Positions 27,389 to 36,557 of a DNA stretch of 64,000 bases are shown here, piece after piece. The translations under genes and the position numbers were made by a program. The first letter of the stretch is position 1, and every line of letters starts with the position of its first letter. Under the pieces are notes generated by a model that saw only the letters and a program-made list of their open reading frames with translations, ran no database searches and had not been told where the DNA came from. The DNA comes from Rhizobium oryziradicis (GTDB lineage: Bacteria > Pseudomonadota > Alphaproteobacteria > Rhizobiales > Rhizobiaceae): NCBI RefSeq assembly GCF_001939045.1, contig NZ_MKIM01000024.1:206933-270932 (forward strand). The letters run 5' to 3'.

Positions 27389-28633
27389 TTATGCCACTAC
27401 AGAAAGCGGGGCTTTATCACCCTGCAAACGATCCGTCATGAAGTTTGCGTACCATTCCACAAACTGCATCACGCCGCCTTCATGATCTGGCGAATACGGA
27501 CCAGGCTCATAGGCAGGCGAGCGAATGCCAAAGGCATTTTCTTCGACAATCGAGCGGTCCTGATCATTGGTCATGTTCCACACATGGGTCAGGTCATGCA
27601 GATTGTAATCGACGCCTTCCACGGCATCCTTGTGCACCAGCCAGGTGGTGGTCACGGCGGTTTCCTCGGCACTGATGGGCAGCACGCGGAAGGAAATGGC
27701 GTGATCGCCGAGGATGTGGTTCCAGGTTGTTGGATAATGGAACAGCAGCATGGTGCCGATATGCGAAATTTTCACATCATCGGACAAAGGCCGCTTCACC
27801 GCCCGCTTGCCATCCATGGTGTAGCTCTCGGCATCCTGAATGAGCGGCATACGCGCCACACGGAACTGGCCGCTTTCATGCATGGTGAATGTGCTGGGCA
27901 GGCCTGCCGCTTCGCAGCGCTGCCAATGTTCAGTAATCACCGGATCATCGCCCGCACCTTGCACGCCCGTTGCGCTCGGTGCCTCGGGATAGGTGCGGCA
28001 CAGTTCGGGATGGTTGCCAGCGCAATGGTAGCACTCGCGGTTGTTTTCCCAGACCAGCTTCCAATTGCCCTTTTCAATAATCGTGTTGCGATGGGCAATC
28101 TTGGCATCTTTCAAATGATGCGGCAGCATGAAAGGCTCGATGGTGGCGCGCACGGGTGCAAAATCCAAAGGTTGATCGGCCAGACAGATGAAGATGTAAC
28201 CGCCAACGCTTTCACAGGCCACGGGCTTCATGCCATGCTGGGACTTGTCAAAATCCTCGCCCATCTGGCGGGCAAACACCAAAGATCCATCCAGATCATA
28301 GGTCCACTGATGGTAGGGACAGACCAGCTTTGCCGATGCACCACGCTCTTGCGTGCAAACCCGGTGGCCACGGTGGCGACAGGTGTTGTGGAAGGCGCGA
28401 ATGAGACCATCACGGCCACGCACCACCACCACCGGATAATCACCCACCTGTACGGTGAAATAATTGCCAGCCTTGGGGATTTCGCAATCATGGCCCATAA
28501 ACAGCCAATCGCGATACCAGATCAATTCCATATCGAGCTTGAAATAGTCTTTATCGATATAAAACGGCTGCTCCAGACTATAACCATCGCGGCGATTTTT
28601 CAGCTGACGCAGAACGGTGCTGTGAAGATCCAT
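27389..28633 (-). CDS. gbcA: Rieske oxygenase alpha subunit (glycine betaine/stachydrine demethylase-like, GbcA)
   Basis: A 414-aa ring-hydroxylating-type oxygenase. The Rieske [2Fe-2S] ligands are Cys85 and His87 (TCRHRGH) and Cys105 and His108 (VCPYHQW). The mononuclear iron region follows as ENNRECYHCAGNHPEL, characteristic of the GbcA/Stc2 group that removes methyl groups from quaternary amines as formaldehyde. Together with the reductase it should demethylate glycine betaine, proline betaine or a related compound. The ATG at 28633 has GAGGG upstream; an earlier ATG at 28699 is less likely. No other betaine catabolic genes are nearby. Confidence 0.82.
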   Translation of the reverse strand: MDLHSTVLRQLKNRRDGYSLEQPFYIDKDYFKLDMELIWYRDWLFMGHDCEIPKAGNYFTVQVGDYPVVVVRGRDGLIRAFHNTCRHRGHRVCTQERGASAKLVCPYHQWTYDLDGSLVFARQMGEDFDKSQHGMKPVACESVGGYIFICLADQPLDFAPVRATIEPFMLPHHLKDAKIAHRNTIIEKGNWKLVWENNRECYHCAGNHPELCRTYPEAPSATGVQGAGDDPVITEHWQRCEAAGLPSTFTMHESGQFRVARMPLIQDAESYTMDGKRAVKRPLSDDVKISHIGTMLLFHYPTTWNHILGDHAISFRVLPISAEETAVTTTWLVHKDAVEGVDYNLHDLTHVWNMTNDQDRSIVEENAFGIRSPAYEPGPYSPDHEGGVMQFVEWYANFMTDRLQGDKAPLSVVA

Positions 28634-29100
28634 GATACCCTCGTTTTCCAACTGGCGCGGGAGCATCGAAAGGAAGGTGCCCCTACCTTTGATCCGCACA
28701 GCGCGACCTTTGCCTCATATCCATCCCCCAAAGCCTGCGACTATTCTAAACCATCAAGCGGATCAGAACCAATGTTTTTAAGGCTATGTGAGCTTTGTCC
28801 TATCTAGCCACAAGCAGGCGACACACGCCCGCTTGGCCTACGACATCGCAGATATGGATTGCGACATGGGGTGATTTCAGCATTCGGCCCATTGCGGCCA
28901 TTGCAAGGCCATATCGATAGGTCCGGGCAAGGCGGGAAAGACTGGTGTTTGACCTGCCGGGTCAAAAGACGCCTGGGCGCTGGCAACTGAATTTGAGTAC
29001 GCGAGCGGGAAATTTCCACTTGACAGATATAAGGTGGAGAAGCATTGTACCAATCAGTAAAGACATTACCAATTGGTACAAAATCAGAAAAGGACATACC
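28634..29100. other. 467-base divergent spacer: gbcA / DUF1348-TetR
   Basis: The left part should contain the gbcA promoter; I cannot identify an operator there. The right end contains a TTGACA -35-like hexamer at 29020-29025 and the palindromic operator at 29045-29081 for the DUF1348-tetR operon. No gene or RNA is evident in the remainder. Confidence 0.6.
29045..29081. promoter_or_regulatory. Predicted TetR operator for the DUF1348-tetR operon
   Basis: A perfect 12-bp palindrome TACCAATTGGTA lies at 29067-29078. In addition TTGTACCAAT (29045-29054) is the exact complement of ATTGGTACAA (29072-29081), so the TACCAAT half-site occurs twice directly and once inverted. The site lies 20-56 bases before the DUF1348 start and overlaps the expected -10 region behind TTGACA (29020-29025), consistent with repression by the TetR protein encoded two genes on. 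Confidence 0.72.
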
Positions 29101-29565
29101 ATGTCACGCCCCCCACTGCCACCATTCAGCCGTGAAAGTGCAATCGAGAAGGTTCGTTTGGCCGAAGACGGCTGGAATACGCGAGATGCTGCCAAGGTCG
29201 CTCAAGCCTACACACTCGATACGCGTTGGCGTAACCGCGTGGAGTTCTGCACCACGCGTGACGAGGCACAGGCATTTCTAACACGCAAATGGAACAAGGA
29301 GCATGAATACCGTCTCATCAAGGAACTTTGGGCCTTCACGGATAACCGCATCGCTGTCCGCTATGCGTATGAATATCGCGATGATGGCAATCGCTGGTAT
29401 CGTGCTTACGGAAATGAAAACTGGGAATTCAATGAGGACGGTCTGATGGCGCATAGGCACGCAAGCATCAATGAAATGCCGATCTCTGAAAGCGACCGCC
29501 TGTTCCACTGGCCGCTCGGTCGTAGGCCAGATGACCATCCCAGCCTCAGCGATTTGGGTCTCTAA
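29101..29565 (+). CDS. DUF1348 (SnoaL/NTF2-like) family protein
   Basis: A 154-aa protein of the DUF1348 family, an NTF2-like alpha+beta fold. Typical segments are [70 protein letters not shown] and [15 protein letters not shown]. Its biochemical role is not established. AAAAGGA precedes the ATG. It is two bases upstream of a TetR regulator gene and has a strong palindromic operator in its promoter, so it is probably the regulated target, induced by an unknown small molecule. Confidence 0.85.
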   Translation: MSRPPLPPFSRESAIEKVRLAEDGWNTRDAAKVAQAYTLDTRWRNRVEFCTTRDEAQAFLTRKWNKEHEYRLIKELWAFTDNRIAVRYAYEYRDDGNRWYRAYGNENWEFNEDGLMAHRHASINEMPISESDRLFHWPLGRRPDDHPSLSDLGL

Positions 29566-29567
29566 TC

Positions 29568-30134
29568 ATGGCCCGCGTGATCGCCGAAAGATCCGACGCT
29601 ATAGCTCCATTGGCTGAAGTGTTTCGTGAATACGGCTATGAAGGTGCAAGCCTTGCCCTGATCGGCAAGGCAACCGGCCTCGGCAAGGGCAGCCTCTACC
29701 ACTTTTTCCCAGAAGGCAAAGAAGAGATGGTGCGAGCTGTGCTCGCCGAAATTGAGCAATGGTTCGAGGATGCTGTATACGCGCCCCTGAGGAACGGGAG
29801 CGATGCCAATGCAGCGATCGATGCAATGCTGGATGCCGTCATGGATTACTTCAAATCCGGCCAACGTGTGTGTCTCGTCGGTGCCCTTGCCGTCGGCAAC
29901 ACGAGAGACCGCTTCTCGCAAGCCATTCAAGGATATTTCGCAAGCTGGGTAGATGCTTTGCAATCAGCGCTCATTCGGCAGGGCCAGAATGATAGTCTGG
30001 CACGCATCCTCTCGGAAGACGCTGTGCTCTCAATACAAGGCGCAATCGTGCTGTCGCGAGCGCTAGACGATCCTGCCGTGTTTCAACGCGCCATCGATCA
30101 GCTGCGGCGACGACTTTTGGAAAGACGAATATAG
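29568..30134 (+). CDS. TetR-family transcriptional regulator
   Basis: A 188-aa regulator with an N-terminal helix-turn-helix: FREYGYEGASLALIGKATGLGKGSLYHFFPEGKEEM (about residues 17-52), with the conserved GKGSLYHFF recognition segment. The C-terminal ligand domain is of the type found in the LmrA/YxaF-like TetR group. The gene starts two bases after the DUF1348 stop and so shares its promoter and the operator at 29045-29081; autorepression is the likely mode of control. The inducer is unknown. Confidence 0.9.
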   Translation: MARVIAERSDAIAPLAEVFREYGYEGASLALIGKATGLGKGSLYHFFPEGKEEMVRAVLAEIEQWFEDAVYAPLRNGSDANAAIDAMLDAVMDYFKSGQRVCLVGALAVGNTRDRFSQAIQGYFASWVDALQSALIRQGQNDSLARILSEDAVLSIQGAIVLSRALDDPAVFQRAIDQLRRRLLERRI

Positions 30135-30183
30135 CCAAGCTGCGACGTTTCACAGTGCAGCAAGGTTAGCGACAAAATTACAC

Positions 30184-30222
30184 AAGGCCAATCGGTCAGA
30201 TAACATCGGATCGATTGGCCTT
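30184..30222. terminator. Hairpin between convergent tetR and chemoreceptor genes
   Basis: AAGGCCAATCG (30184-30194) is exactly complementary to CGATTGGCCTT (30212-30222), an 11-bp stem with a 17-base loop. It lies in the 165-base gap between the converging genes. No U-tract is clear, so its strength is uncertain. Confidence 0.5.
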
Positions 30223-30299
30223 GAATGCGCAAGTTGATTGTCACATTGGAAATATAATCAGTCTAAAACAACACCCGGCGTTTTAACCCTATCCCCACC

Positions 30300-32135
30300 T
30301 CACGCCGCATAGGACATAGCGCGATCCCCGGCACCCCGGCCAATCTGGAACTGTCCCAGCAATTGCCGCAGCTTATCCACTTCGCCTGCAAGGGATGCGC
30401 TGGCGGCGGTGGTTTCTTCGACCATGGCGGCGTTTTGTTGGGTCATCTGGTCCATGTGGTTGACGGCGCTGTTGACCTGGCTCAGGCCAACGGATTGTTC
30501 CTGCGCCGAGGTGGCGATGGCATCCATGTGGCTGTTGGCGGTTGCGACGTAATCCTCGATGGTTTTGAGAACCGCGCCCGTATCGCTGACAAGCCGAACG
30601 CCATTGCCGACTTCGGTCGAGGAATTGCGGATCAGATCCTTGATTTCCTTTGCGGCTTGCGCTGACCTTTGGGCCAGTTCGCGCACTTCCTGAGCCACCA
30701 CGGCAAAGCCCTTGCCTGCTTCACCGGCACGGGCCGCTTCAACGCCAGCATTCAGAGCCAAGAGGTTGGTCTGGAAGGCAATCTCGTCAATCACGCCAAT
30801 GATATTGGAGATCTGGCTGGATGAGGCCTCAATCCGTTGCATGGCATCCACGGCGCTTGCGACCACCTCACCGGATTGGCGTGCGGCCTTGTTGGCCTCA
30901 ATCACCACGGTTCTGGCTTCCTGCGTGCGCTTGGACGAATTGGCAACATTGACCGTGATCTGGTCCAGCGCTGCCGAGGTTTCCTCCAGTGACGCCGCCT
31001 GCTGTTCTGTGCGCTTGGCCAGATCGCCAGCGCCAGAGGCAATTTCCACCGAACCATTGTTGATATGGGTCACCGAGGCCAAAATGGCGCTCATGGTCTG
31101 GCCCAGCGTGCGCACAGATTGGTTGAAATCATGGCGCAGGCTCTCAAACTCTTGCGAAAACGCTTCGCGCAGTTCAACCGTGAGGTCACCATCGGCAAGA
31201 CGTTTCAAACCTGCGGCAAGGCCTGATGTTGCGATTTTCAAGCGCGCTTGCGCATCTGCTTCGGCTTTGGCCTGAGCCTGCAAACGATCTTCTTCCAGAC
31301 GCAGGCGGTTGTTTTCTGCGTCTGCCTCCAATTGGCGCTTGGCCACGGCATCCTTTCGGAAAACCTCAACAGCCTCACACATTTTACCAATTTCGTCGCG
31401 GCGCGGCCCCAAAGCCGTATCAACGGTCGTATCGCCTGTGGAGAGGCGGTTCATGGCGTCTGTCAGCAATGTCAGCGGACGCACAACGCTGCTGCGCAGC
31501 ACAAAGGTGGTCAACATCAGAATCAACACAATCAAAGCTTCAATAAAACCGGTGATCATCGCTGCGCGTGATTCTATAATCTTGAGCGATGCGTGGGCTT
31601 CCTCGGTCAATTTACGGGTCGCCGCCAAAGAGTTTTGAATTGATGTGTTCAACTTGCCCGTAACAGGGCGTGTGTACTTATCGCGCTGCGCTGCCAGTTC
31701 CACCAGATCGATTGTTTGCTTTGTGCGCTGATCTTTCACATAGTCTTTGAGCTTGACAGAAACTGCTGCATATTCCGCCAATGCTGCGTGGATTGCGGCC
31801 AATGGCTCCGGGTTTAACGCGATGCGGATCGGCTCATTGAGTGCGGCCTGGCCATCTGTGGCGGCCTTGTTGACCAAATTATACGTATCATCGATTTCTT
31901 TTACAGTCGGCGCCAGCATGATATTGCGCACGCCGTTTTTCATTTCCATGAAAGCTTTTTCACTCGCAGCAATTCCCGATAAAATCGTCTGCTCGCGCAC
32001 TACCACATCTTGCGCCACCTTGATTGTGCTTTCCGCCAGGTGCTGATTTGCAACCAGACCCATGACCATTGCAATGCCGAGACCTGACGCAATGTAGATT
32101 TTTTTGGCAATGGTAAGATTAGATAGAAGCGACAT
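30300..32135 (-). CDS. Methyl-accepting chemotaxis protein
   Basis: A 611-aa receptor with membrane segments at about 10-30 and 191-213, a helical periplasmic domain, a HAMP linker (about 214-265) and the signalling domain with the tip [20 protein letters not shown]. Unlike the two receptors at 13.8-18.3 kb it ends GDRAMSYAA, without the WSEF tail, so it may depend on other receptors for methylation. GGGGGAT six bases before the ATG supports the start. The ligand is unknown. Confidence 0.92.
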   Translation of the reverse strand: MSLLSNLTIAKKIYIASGLGIAMVMGLVANQHLAESTIKVAQDVVVREQTILSGIAASEKAFMEMKNGVRNIMLAPTVKEIDDTYNLVNKAATDGQAALNEPIRIALNPEPLAAIHAALAEYAAVSVKLKDYVKDQRTKQTIDLVELAAQRDKYTRPVTGKLNTSIQNSLAATRKLTEEAHASLKIIESRAAMITGFIEALIVLILMLTTFVLRSSVVRPLTLLTDAMNRLSTGDTTVDTALGPRRDEIGKMCEAVEVFRKDAVAKRQLEADAENNRLRLEEDRLQAQAKAEADAQARLKIATSGLAAGLKRLADGDLTVELREAFSQEFESLRHDFNQSVRTLGQTMSAILASVTHINNGSVEIASGAGDLAKRTEQQAASLEETSAALDQITVNVANSSKRTQEARTVVIEANKAARQSGEVVASAVDAMQRIEASSSQISNIIGVIDEIAFQTNLLALNAGVEAARAGEAGKGFAVVAQEVRELAQRSAQAAKEIKDLIRNSSTEVGNGVRLVSDTGAVLKTIEDYVATANSHMDAIATSAQEQSVGLSQVNSAVNHMDQMTQQNAAMVEETTAASASLAGEVDKLRQLLGQFQIGRGAGDRAMSYAA

Positions 32136-32353
32136 AGAATCCCCCTACGCGGCGCATTTTACGCCGCAGCCATGATGAAAGAGGCTTGCCTCGGTTGCAC
32201 ACGCACCCACGAGACACGCAATTTGGAAGGCACCAAGACAAGACATTGCAGCGATTTGCCCAGACTCGGCGAATGCCTCTGTCTGGATCGTTACACCGGG
32301 ATGCGGGCGGAGATCGGTGGGCCATTACCGCGCCATGCGTTTTATCGTATGGT

Positions 32354-32416
32354 GCTGTAACACGTTTAATTTGCTGCATAATTCTTTAAATCGCACCCGA
32401 TTTAATAAATTATGCA
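32354..32416 (+). repeat. RIME-like element, copy 3 (diverged)
   Basis: GCTGTAACAC at 32354 joins to a hairpin with arms 32375-32393 (TGCATAATTCTTTAAATCG) and 32398-32416, paired at 17 of 19 positions. The first palindrome upstream is too degraded to define. Sequence and order match the copy at 4.5 kb in reverse orientation. Confidence 0.7.
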
Positions 32417-32791
32417 AAAGCCCTCACAGCAGATCGCTACAATAGGCGTACCACCCTCTTCGCTGCGTTCCGAACTTGGCGTTTGGGTCTTGGCGTTCGG
32501 GTTTGGTGCTGAACATCATTTCAGCGCGACAACACAATGCCCCACTCAATCATCAAGCGGGTCAATCAAATTCAATGAGCGCAAAGAGTGTTGCAACACA
32601 ATTGCAGCAACCAAGTATTGAATGCAACTACTTAAGCATCCATTAAAACAACACAATCAAAAGCAGTATTTTTGAAGAGATATCGTCTCTTGAAGACGCG
32701 CGCCGATGCAAGTCACAGCAGCTTACAGAAAAACCTGGAGCACCGGCCGAAACTTGGGAGCCGGTTGTCGGATCTGAACCAAACCTGAAAC

Positions 32792-32821
32792 CACGGCGCG
32801 ATCTGTCAGATCAGCGCCGTG
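32792..32821 (-). terminator. Hairpin downstream of the degenerate GGDEF gene
   Basis: CACGGCGC (32792-32799) pairs with GCGCCGTG (32814-32821), and GATCTG/CAGATC extends the helix inside. On the minus strand it begins 27 bases after the stop codon and is followed by GTTTCAGGTTTGG, a weak U-rich tail. Confidence 0.55.
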
Positions 32822-32848
32822 CCGCAATATCAGCTGTTAGCGCGAAAC

Positions 32849-33919
32849 TCACACCACAGTTGGCTTATAAATCAGCCAATCCTTCGGCACATATTTGTTC
32901 TCGGTCGCGCCATACATGGTCACGGTATCACCGCCAGAGGATTTCGAGGCGCTGAGCGCGCGCTCAGAATAGGTCATCAGGTCAAAAGCATTCGGGGCTT
33001 GCTCTGAGAGGCAAATGCCAAAAGACATAGTGAGCGGGCCAAGCGAACCGTTGGAGCCCGCATTGACCACGGCGGTGGCTCTGAGCTTGGCGCGCACGGA
33101 ATTGACGATACGGTTGATCTCGTCCTTGTCGGAGGTGTAAAACAGCAGGCCAAAGCGGCTGCCATCAAAGCGACACGCCAGATCATCCTTGCCCGCCAGG
33201 GCTTTGACCACCTTGGCGATCTGCTTGATGAAGCGCTCGGTCACGGTGGGGCCAAGATGGTCCGACAATTTGGCAAAATCGTCGATTTCGCCCACCGCCA
33301 AGCCGCACAAAATTGGCAGATCCGGATTGCCGTAGATATTGGCCAAAGCCTTGTTGAAGGCGCGCCTGCTACCCATGCCGGTCAAGGGATCAATGAACTT
33401 GGCCTGCGCCACCTGATCGGCTTCGCGCTGCACATCGGCCAATTGCTCGGTCTTTTCCACCACGGTTTTGACGACATTGCTGTTTTCGGCAACACGCTGG
33501 TCTGTTGCAGCCTTCAGCGCCTGAATAGAGCGGCTAAGCTCGGGGTTGCCCAGATCATGTTCGCTCAACATACCCTTTGTGGCATCGCCAATCAGGCGGC
33601 CATAATCTGTGAGGGAGTTTTTTTCCTGATTGAGCAGATTGATAAAGCTGCTCATCTCGGCACGCACAATATTGTTTTGGCGCGCCAGCAGGCCATCTTC
33701 ATGGTGATGGGGCAGATACTTGCGGCCCAGCACATCCAGCGCTTCCTGGGTTTTGACCTTGCCCAGCGCAATAAATTCGCGCACCAGTTCCGGATTGCTG
33801 CCCGAATAAGCCTCGTAAACCAGCTCGTAATTACGCGGCAGACCCTCGATGCCCATTTGATGCATGGCTGTTGCCACGCGAAGCGCAATGCTGGACGCCG
33901 GGTTTTTCATAGGCTGCAT
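32849..33919 (-). CDS. GGDEF-domain protein with degenerate active site
   Basis: A 356-aa cytoplasmic protein. An N-terminal helical region (about 1-165) precedes a GGDEF domain that starts with the usual FIDPLTGMGSRRAFNKAL (residues 176-192). The signature that should read RYGGDEF is RFDGSRF (250-256), so the catalytic and metal-binding acidic residues are replaced by Ser and Arg, and no RxxD inhibitory site precedes it. It is therefore unlikely to synthesise cyclic di-GMP and may bind nucleotide or a partner instead. It is the sole apparent member of its operon. Confidence 0.8.
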   Translation of the reverse strand: MQPMKNPASSIALRVATAMHQMGIEGLPRNYELVYEAYSGSNPELVREFIALGKVKTQEALDVLGRKYLPHHHEDGLLARQNNIVRAEMSSFINLLNQEKNSLTDYGRLIGDATKGMLSEHDLGNPELSRSIQALKAATDQRVAENSNVVKTVVEKTEQLADVQREADQVAQAKFIDPLTGMGSRRAFNKALANIYGNPDLPILCGLAVGEIDDFAKLSDHLGPTVTERFIKQIAKVVKALAGKDDLACRFDGSRFGLLFYTSDKDEINRIVNSVRAKLRATAVVNAGSNGSLGPLTMSFGICLSEQAPNAFDLMTYSERALSASKSSGGDTVTMYGATENKYVPKDWLIYKPTVV

Positions 33920-34123
33920 CGGGTGAGATCCCCAGTTACATTATGTGTTGATTTGAACTGTAACACCACAGTTCTTTCTTTAGGTTACATCGATATATAA
34001 AGTTTTATGGATTAACGAACATCCTATAAAATACAACCTTGAGCGCAAAATTTTCGTCATAAATGTCTTTGCCGCGCTCCAAAGGGGGAGTATGCAGCAA
34101 AGACCAACATTTAGCAGGCAATT

Positions 34124-35098
34124 ATGGCACAGCGCATCTCCATCGGCACCGCTCCGCAAGCGGCTATTTCAGTGGCCGTTCCCCTTTTGCAAGCGGGTGA
34201 AGCTATCGCGGTGCCAACCGAAACTGTTTATGGACTGGCAGCCGATGCCACCAACCCCCGCGCCATCACCCGCATTTATGAAACCAAGGGCCGCCCGCGT
34301 TTCAACCCGCTGATCTGCCATATGGCCAATCTGGCCATGGCAGAGCGCTATGCCACCTTTGATCAGCTCTCGCGCCAATTGGCAGAAGCCTTCTGGCCCG
34401 GACCGCTCACCTTGATTATGCCACTGAAAGCCGATTGTGGCATTCATCCGCTGGCCAGCGCAGGTCTGGAGACGGTGGGCGTGCGGGTGCCGCGTGGTTT
34501 TACCGCTGATCTGATTGCCGCCTTTGATCGGCCGCTGGCCGCCCCCAGCGCCAACACATCCGGCCGGATCAGTCCTACCAGTGCCGACCATGTGGAAGGC
34601 GATCTGGGTGATAAAATTCCGCTTATTCTGGATGCTGGCTCGGCTGGCGTCGGGGTGGAATCAACCATTTTGAAGGTGGAAAACGGCACCATTCGGCTTT
34701 TGCGTCCCGGCGGTTTATCGGTCGAGGAAATTGAGGCAGCCACTGGCCTCTCAGTGATCAGAGCGGAAAAAGCCGGGGCAATTATTGAAGCTCCCGGCAT
34801 GTTGGCCTCGCACTATGCCCCCGATGCGGCGGTGCGGCTCAATGCCGCTGAGATATTTGACGATGAAGCGGTGATCACCTTTGGTGATGTGCACCCCAAA
34901 GGGCTTGAAAAGGCCAGGCTGGTGATCAATCTCAGTGCCAGCGGCGATGTGGTGGAAGCGGCAAGCAATCTGTTTAGCGCCATGAAGCAAGCCGATGCGT
35001 GCGGGGCGGTGCGCATTGCCTTTACCGCCATTCCCAACCATGGCCTGGGTGAGGCCATTAACGACAGGCTGGAGCGGGCCGCAGCGCCCAGATCATAA
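34124..35098 (+). CDS. L-threonylcarbamoyladenylate synthase (Sua5/TsaC type)
   Basis: A 324-aa Sua5-type protein: an N-terminal YrdC domain (VPTETVYGLAADATNPRAITRIYETKGRPRFNPL within residues 27-70, and FWPGPLTL) followed by the extra C-terminal Sua5 domain, which explains the length above that of TsaC. The enzyme makes threonylcarbamoyl-AMP from threonine, bicarbonate and ATP for the t6A modification of ANN-decoding tRNAs. The FAD-linked oxidase gene starts 16 bases after its stop, suggesting co-transcription. Confidence 0.92.
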   Translation: MAQRISIGTAPQAAISVAVPLLQAGEAIAVPTETVYGLAADATNPRAITRIYETKGRPRFNPLICHMANLAMAERYATFDQLSRQLAEAFWPGPLTLIMPLKADCGIHPLASAGLETVGVRVPRGFTADLIAAFDRPLAAPSANTSGRISPTSADHVEGDLGDKIPLILDAGSAGVGVESTILKVENGTIRLLRPGGLSVEEIEAATGLSVIRAEKAGAIIEAPGMLASHYAPDAAVRLNAAEIFDDEAVITFGDVHPKGLEKARLVINLSASGDVVEAASNLFSAMKQADACGAVRIAFTAIPNHGLGEAINDRLERAAAPRS

Positions 35099-35114
35099 CG
35101 GTAGAGATGATATT

Positions 35115-36557
35115 ATGAACGATATGTCAGCCCATCCTTCTTTCGATGTCACCCTTCGCGATCGTTTCATTGCCATTGTTGGCGCAGCCCATGCGCTGAC
35201 CGACGCCGCCGATATCGAGCCTTATCTCACCGAAAATCGCGGCCTTTATCATGGTGCATCTCCCTTGGTGCTCAAGCCCGGATCAACAGAGGAAGTATCG
35301 AAAATCATGGCGCTGGCGTCTAAGACCGGCACCGCCATTGTGCCTGCGGGTGGCCGCACCGGGCATGTGGGTGGGCAAGTGCCGCGCGAGGGCAGCCAGG
35401 ACGTTGTTTTGTCGCTGACGCGGCTCAATAAAATTCGCGAGGTTGATCCGCTCGGCAACGTCATCGTTGCCGATGCAGGCTGCGTTCTGGATGACATTCA
35501 CAAAGCGGCCGATGCCGTGAACCGGCTATTTCCTCTCTCGCTTGGCTCGCAAGGCTCCTGTCAGATTGGTGGCAATCTTTCCAGCAATGCAGGTGGCACG
35601 GCGGTGCTGGTCTATGGCAATATGCGCCAGCTTTGCCTTGGGCTGGAAGTGGTATTGCCCACCGGCGAGATCTGGGATGGCCTGCGCCGCCTGAAAAAAG
35701 ACAACAGCGGCTATGACCTGCGCGATCTGTTTATTGGTGCCGAGGGCACGCTTGGGGTGATCACCGGCGCGGTGCTGAAACTCTACCCCAAGCCGCTCGG
35801 CCATGAAGTGGGTTTTGTCGGGCTGAAATCGCCAGAGGAAGCCTTGGCTTTGTTTGAAAAGGCAGGTGCCATCTGCGGCACATCGCTGACCGGCTTTGAG
35901 CTGATGCCACGGATTGGCGTGGATTTCACCACCCGCCACATCGACAATGTCCGCGATCCGCTGACCACCCGCCATGACTGGTATGTGCTGATTGATATTT
36001 CCACCTCGGATTCGGCAGATACAGCCGGTGCCATGATGCAAACGGTGCTGGAACAGGGCTATGATGCCGGATTGATTGAGAATGCGGTGGTGGCAAGCTC
36101 GGTTGCCCAGCAAAAGGCCATCTGGCACATGCGCGAAAGCATGTCGGAAGCACAAAAGCCCGAAGGTGGCTCGATCAAGCATGACGTGTCGGTGCCGATT
36201 GCCAGTATTCCGACCTTCATGAAAGAAGCCGAAGCCGCCGTGCTGGCCGCCATGCCCGGCGCGCGGGTGTGCGCCTTTGGTCATTTGGGCGATGGCAATA
36301 TTCACTACAACATCAGCCAGCCGGTGGGGGCCGACAAGGCCGAATTTATTGGCCGCTGGCGCGAGATCAACACAGTGGTGCACGATATTGTCCGAGCCCA
36401 TGGTGGTTCGATCTCGGCCGAGCATGGCGTTGGCCAACTCAAGCGCGATGAGCTGGCGCAAACCCGGCCAGCCATTGAAACCGAGTTGATGCTGCGCATC
36501 AAACGCGCGTTTGACCCGGCAAACATCATGAATCCCGGAAAAATGGTGTCCAGCTGA
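35115..36557 (+). CDS. FAD-binding oxidoreductase, D-2-hydroxyglutarate dehydrogenase/GlcD-like
   Basis: A 480-aa flavoprotein with an N-terminal PCMH-type FAD-binding domain (IVPAGGRTGHVGGQ; QIGGNLSSNAGGTAVLVYGNMRQL) and a C-terminal FAD-oxidase domain ending with the metal-binding HLGDGNIHYN and AEHGVGQLKRDEL motifs. The sequence pattern fits D-2-hydroxyacid dehydrogenases such as D-2-hydroxyglutarate dehydrogenase or the GlcD subunit of glycolate oxidase; the exact substrate is unresolved. The start at 35115 follows the Sua5 stop. The stop overlaps the start of the ModE-like gene by one base. Confidence 0.85.
   Translation: MNDMSAHPSFDVTLRDRFIAIVGAAHALTDAADIEPYLTENRGLYHGASPLVLKPGSTEEVSKIMALASKTGTAIVPAGGRTGHVGGQVPREGSQDVVLSLTRLNKIREVDPLGNVIVADAGCVLDDIHKAADAVNRLFPLSLGSQGSCQIGGNLSSNAGGTAVLVYGNMRQLCLGLEVVLPTGEIWDGLRRLKKDNSGYDLRDLFIGAEGTLGVITGAVLKLYPKPLGHEVGFVGLKSPEEALALFEKAGAICGTSLTGFELMPRIGVDFTTRHIDNVRDPLTTRHDWYVLIDISTSDSADTAGAMMQTVLEQGYDAGLIENAVVASSVAQQKAIWHMRESMSEAQKPEGGSIKHDVSVPIASIPTFMKEAEAAVLAAMPGARVCAFGHLGDGNIHYNISQPVGADKAEFIGRWREINTVVHDIVRAHGGSISAEHGVGQLKRDELAQTRPAIETELMLRIKRAFDPANIMNPGKMVSS

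Larger units (their letters stand above)
32136..32848. other. 713-base spacer without a recognisable gene
   Basis: The longest gene-free stretch in the window. It contains the promoter of the 611-aa chemoreceptor (left, minus strand), a diverged RIME-like repeat at 32354-32416, and a terminator hairpin for the GGDEF gene at 32792-32821. Short open frames are present on both strands but none has a good ribosome-binding site or coding character. Confidence 0.6.

Noticed and set aside
32136..32848. Short open frames in the 713-base spacer as hidden genes
   Set aside because: None has a convincing ribosome-binding site, and they overlap the RIME-like repeat and the terminator.
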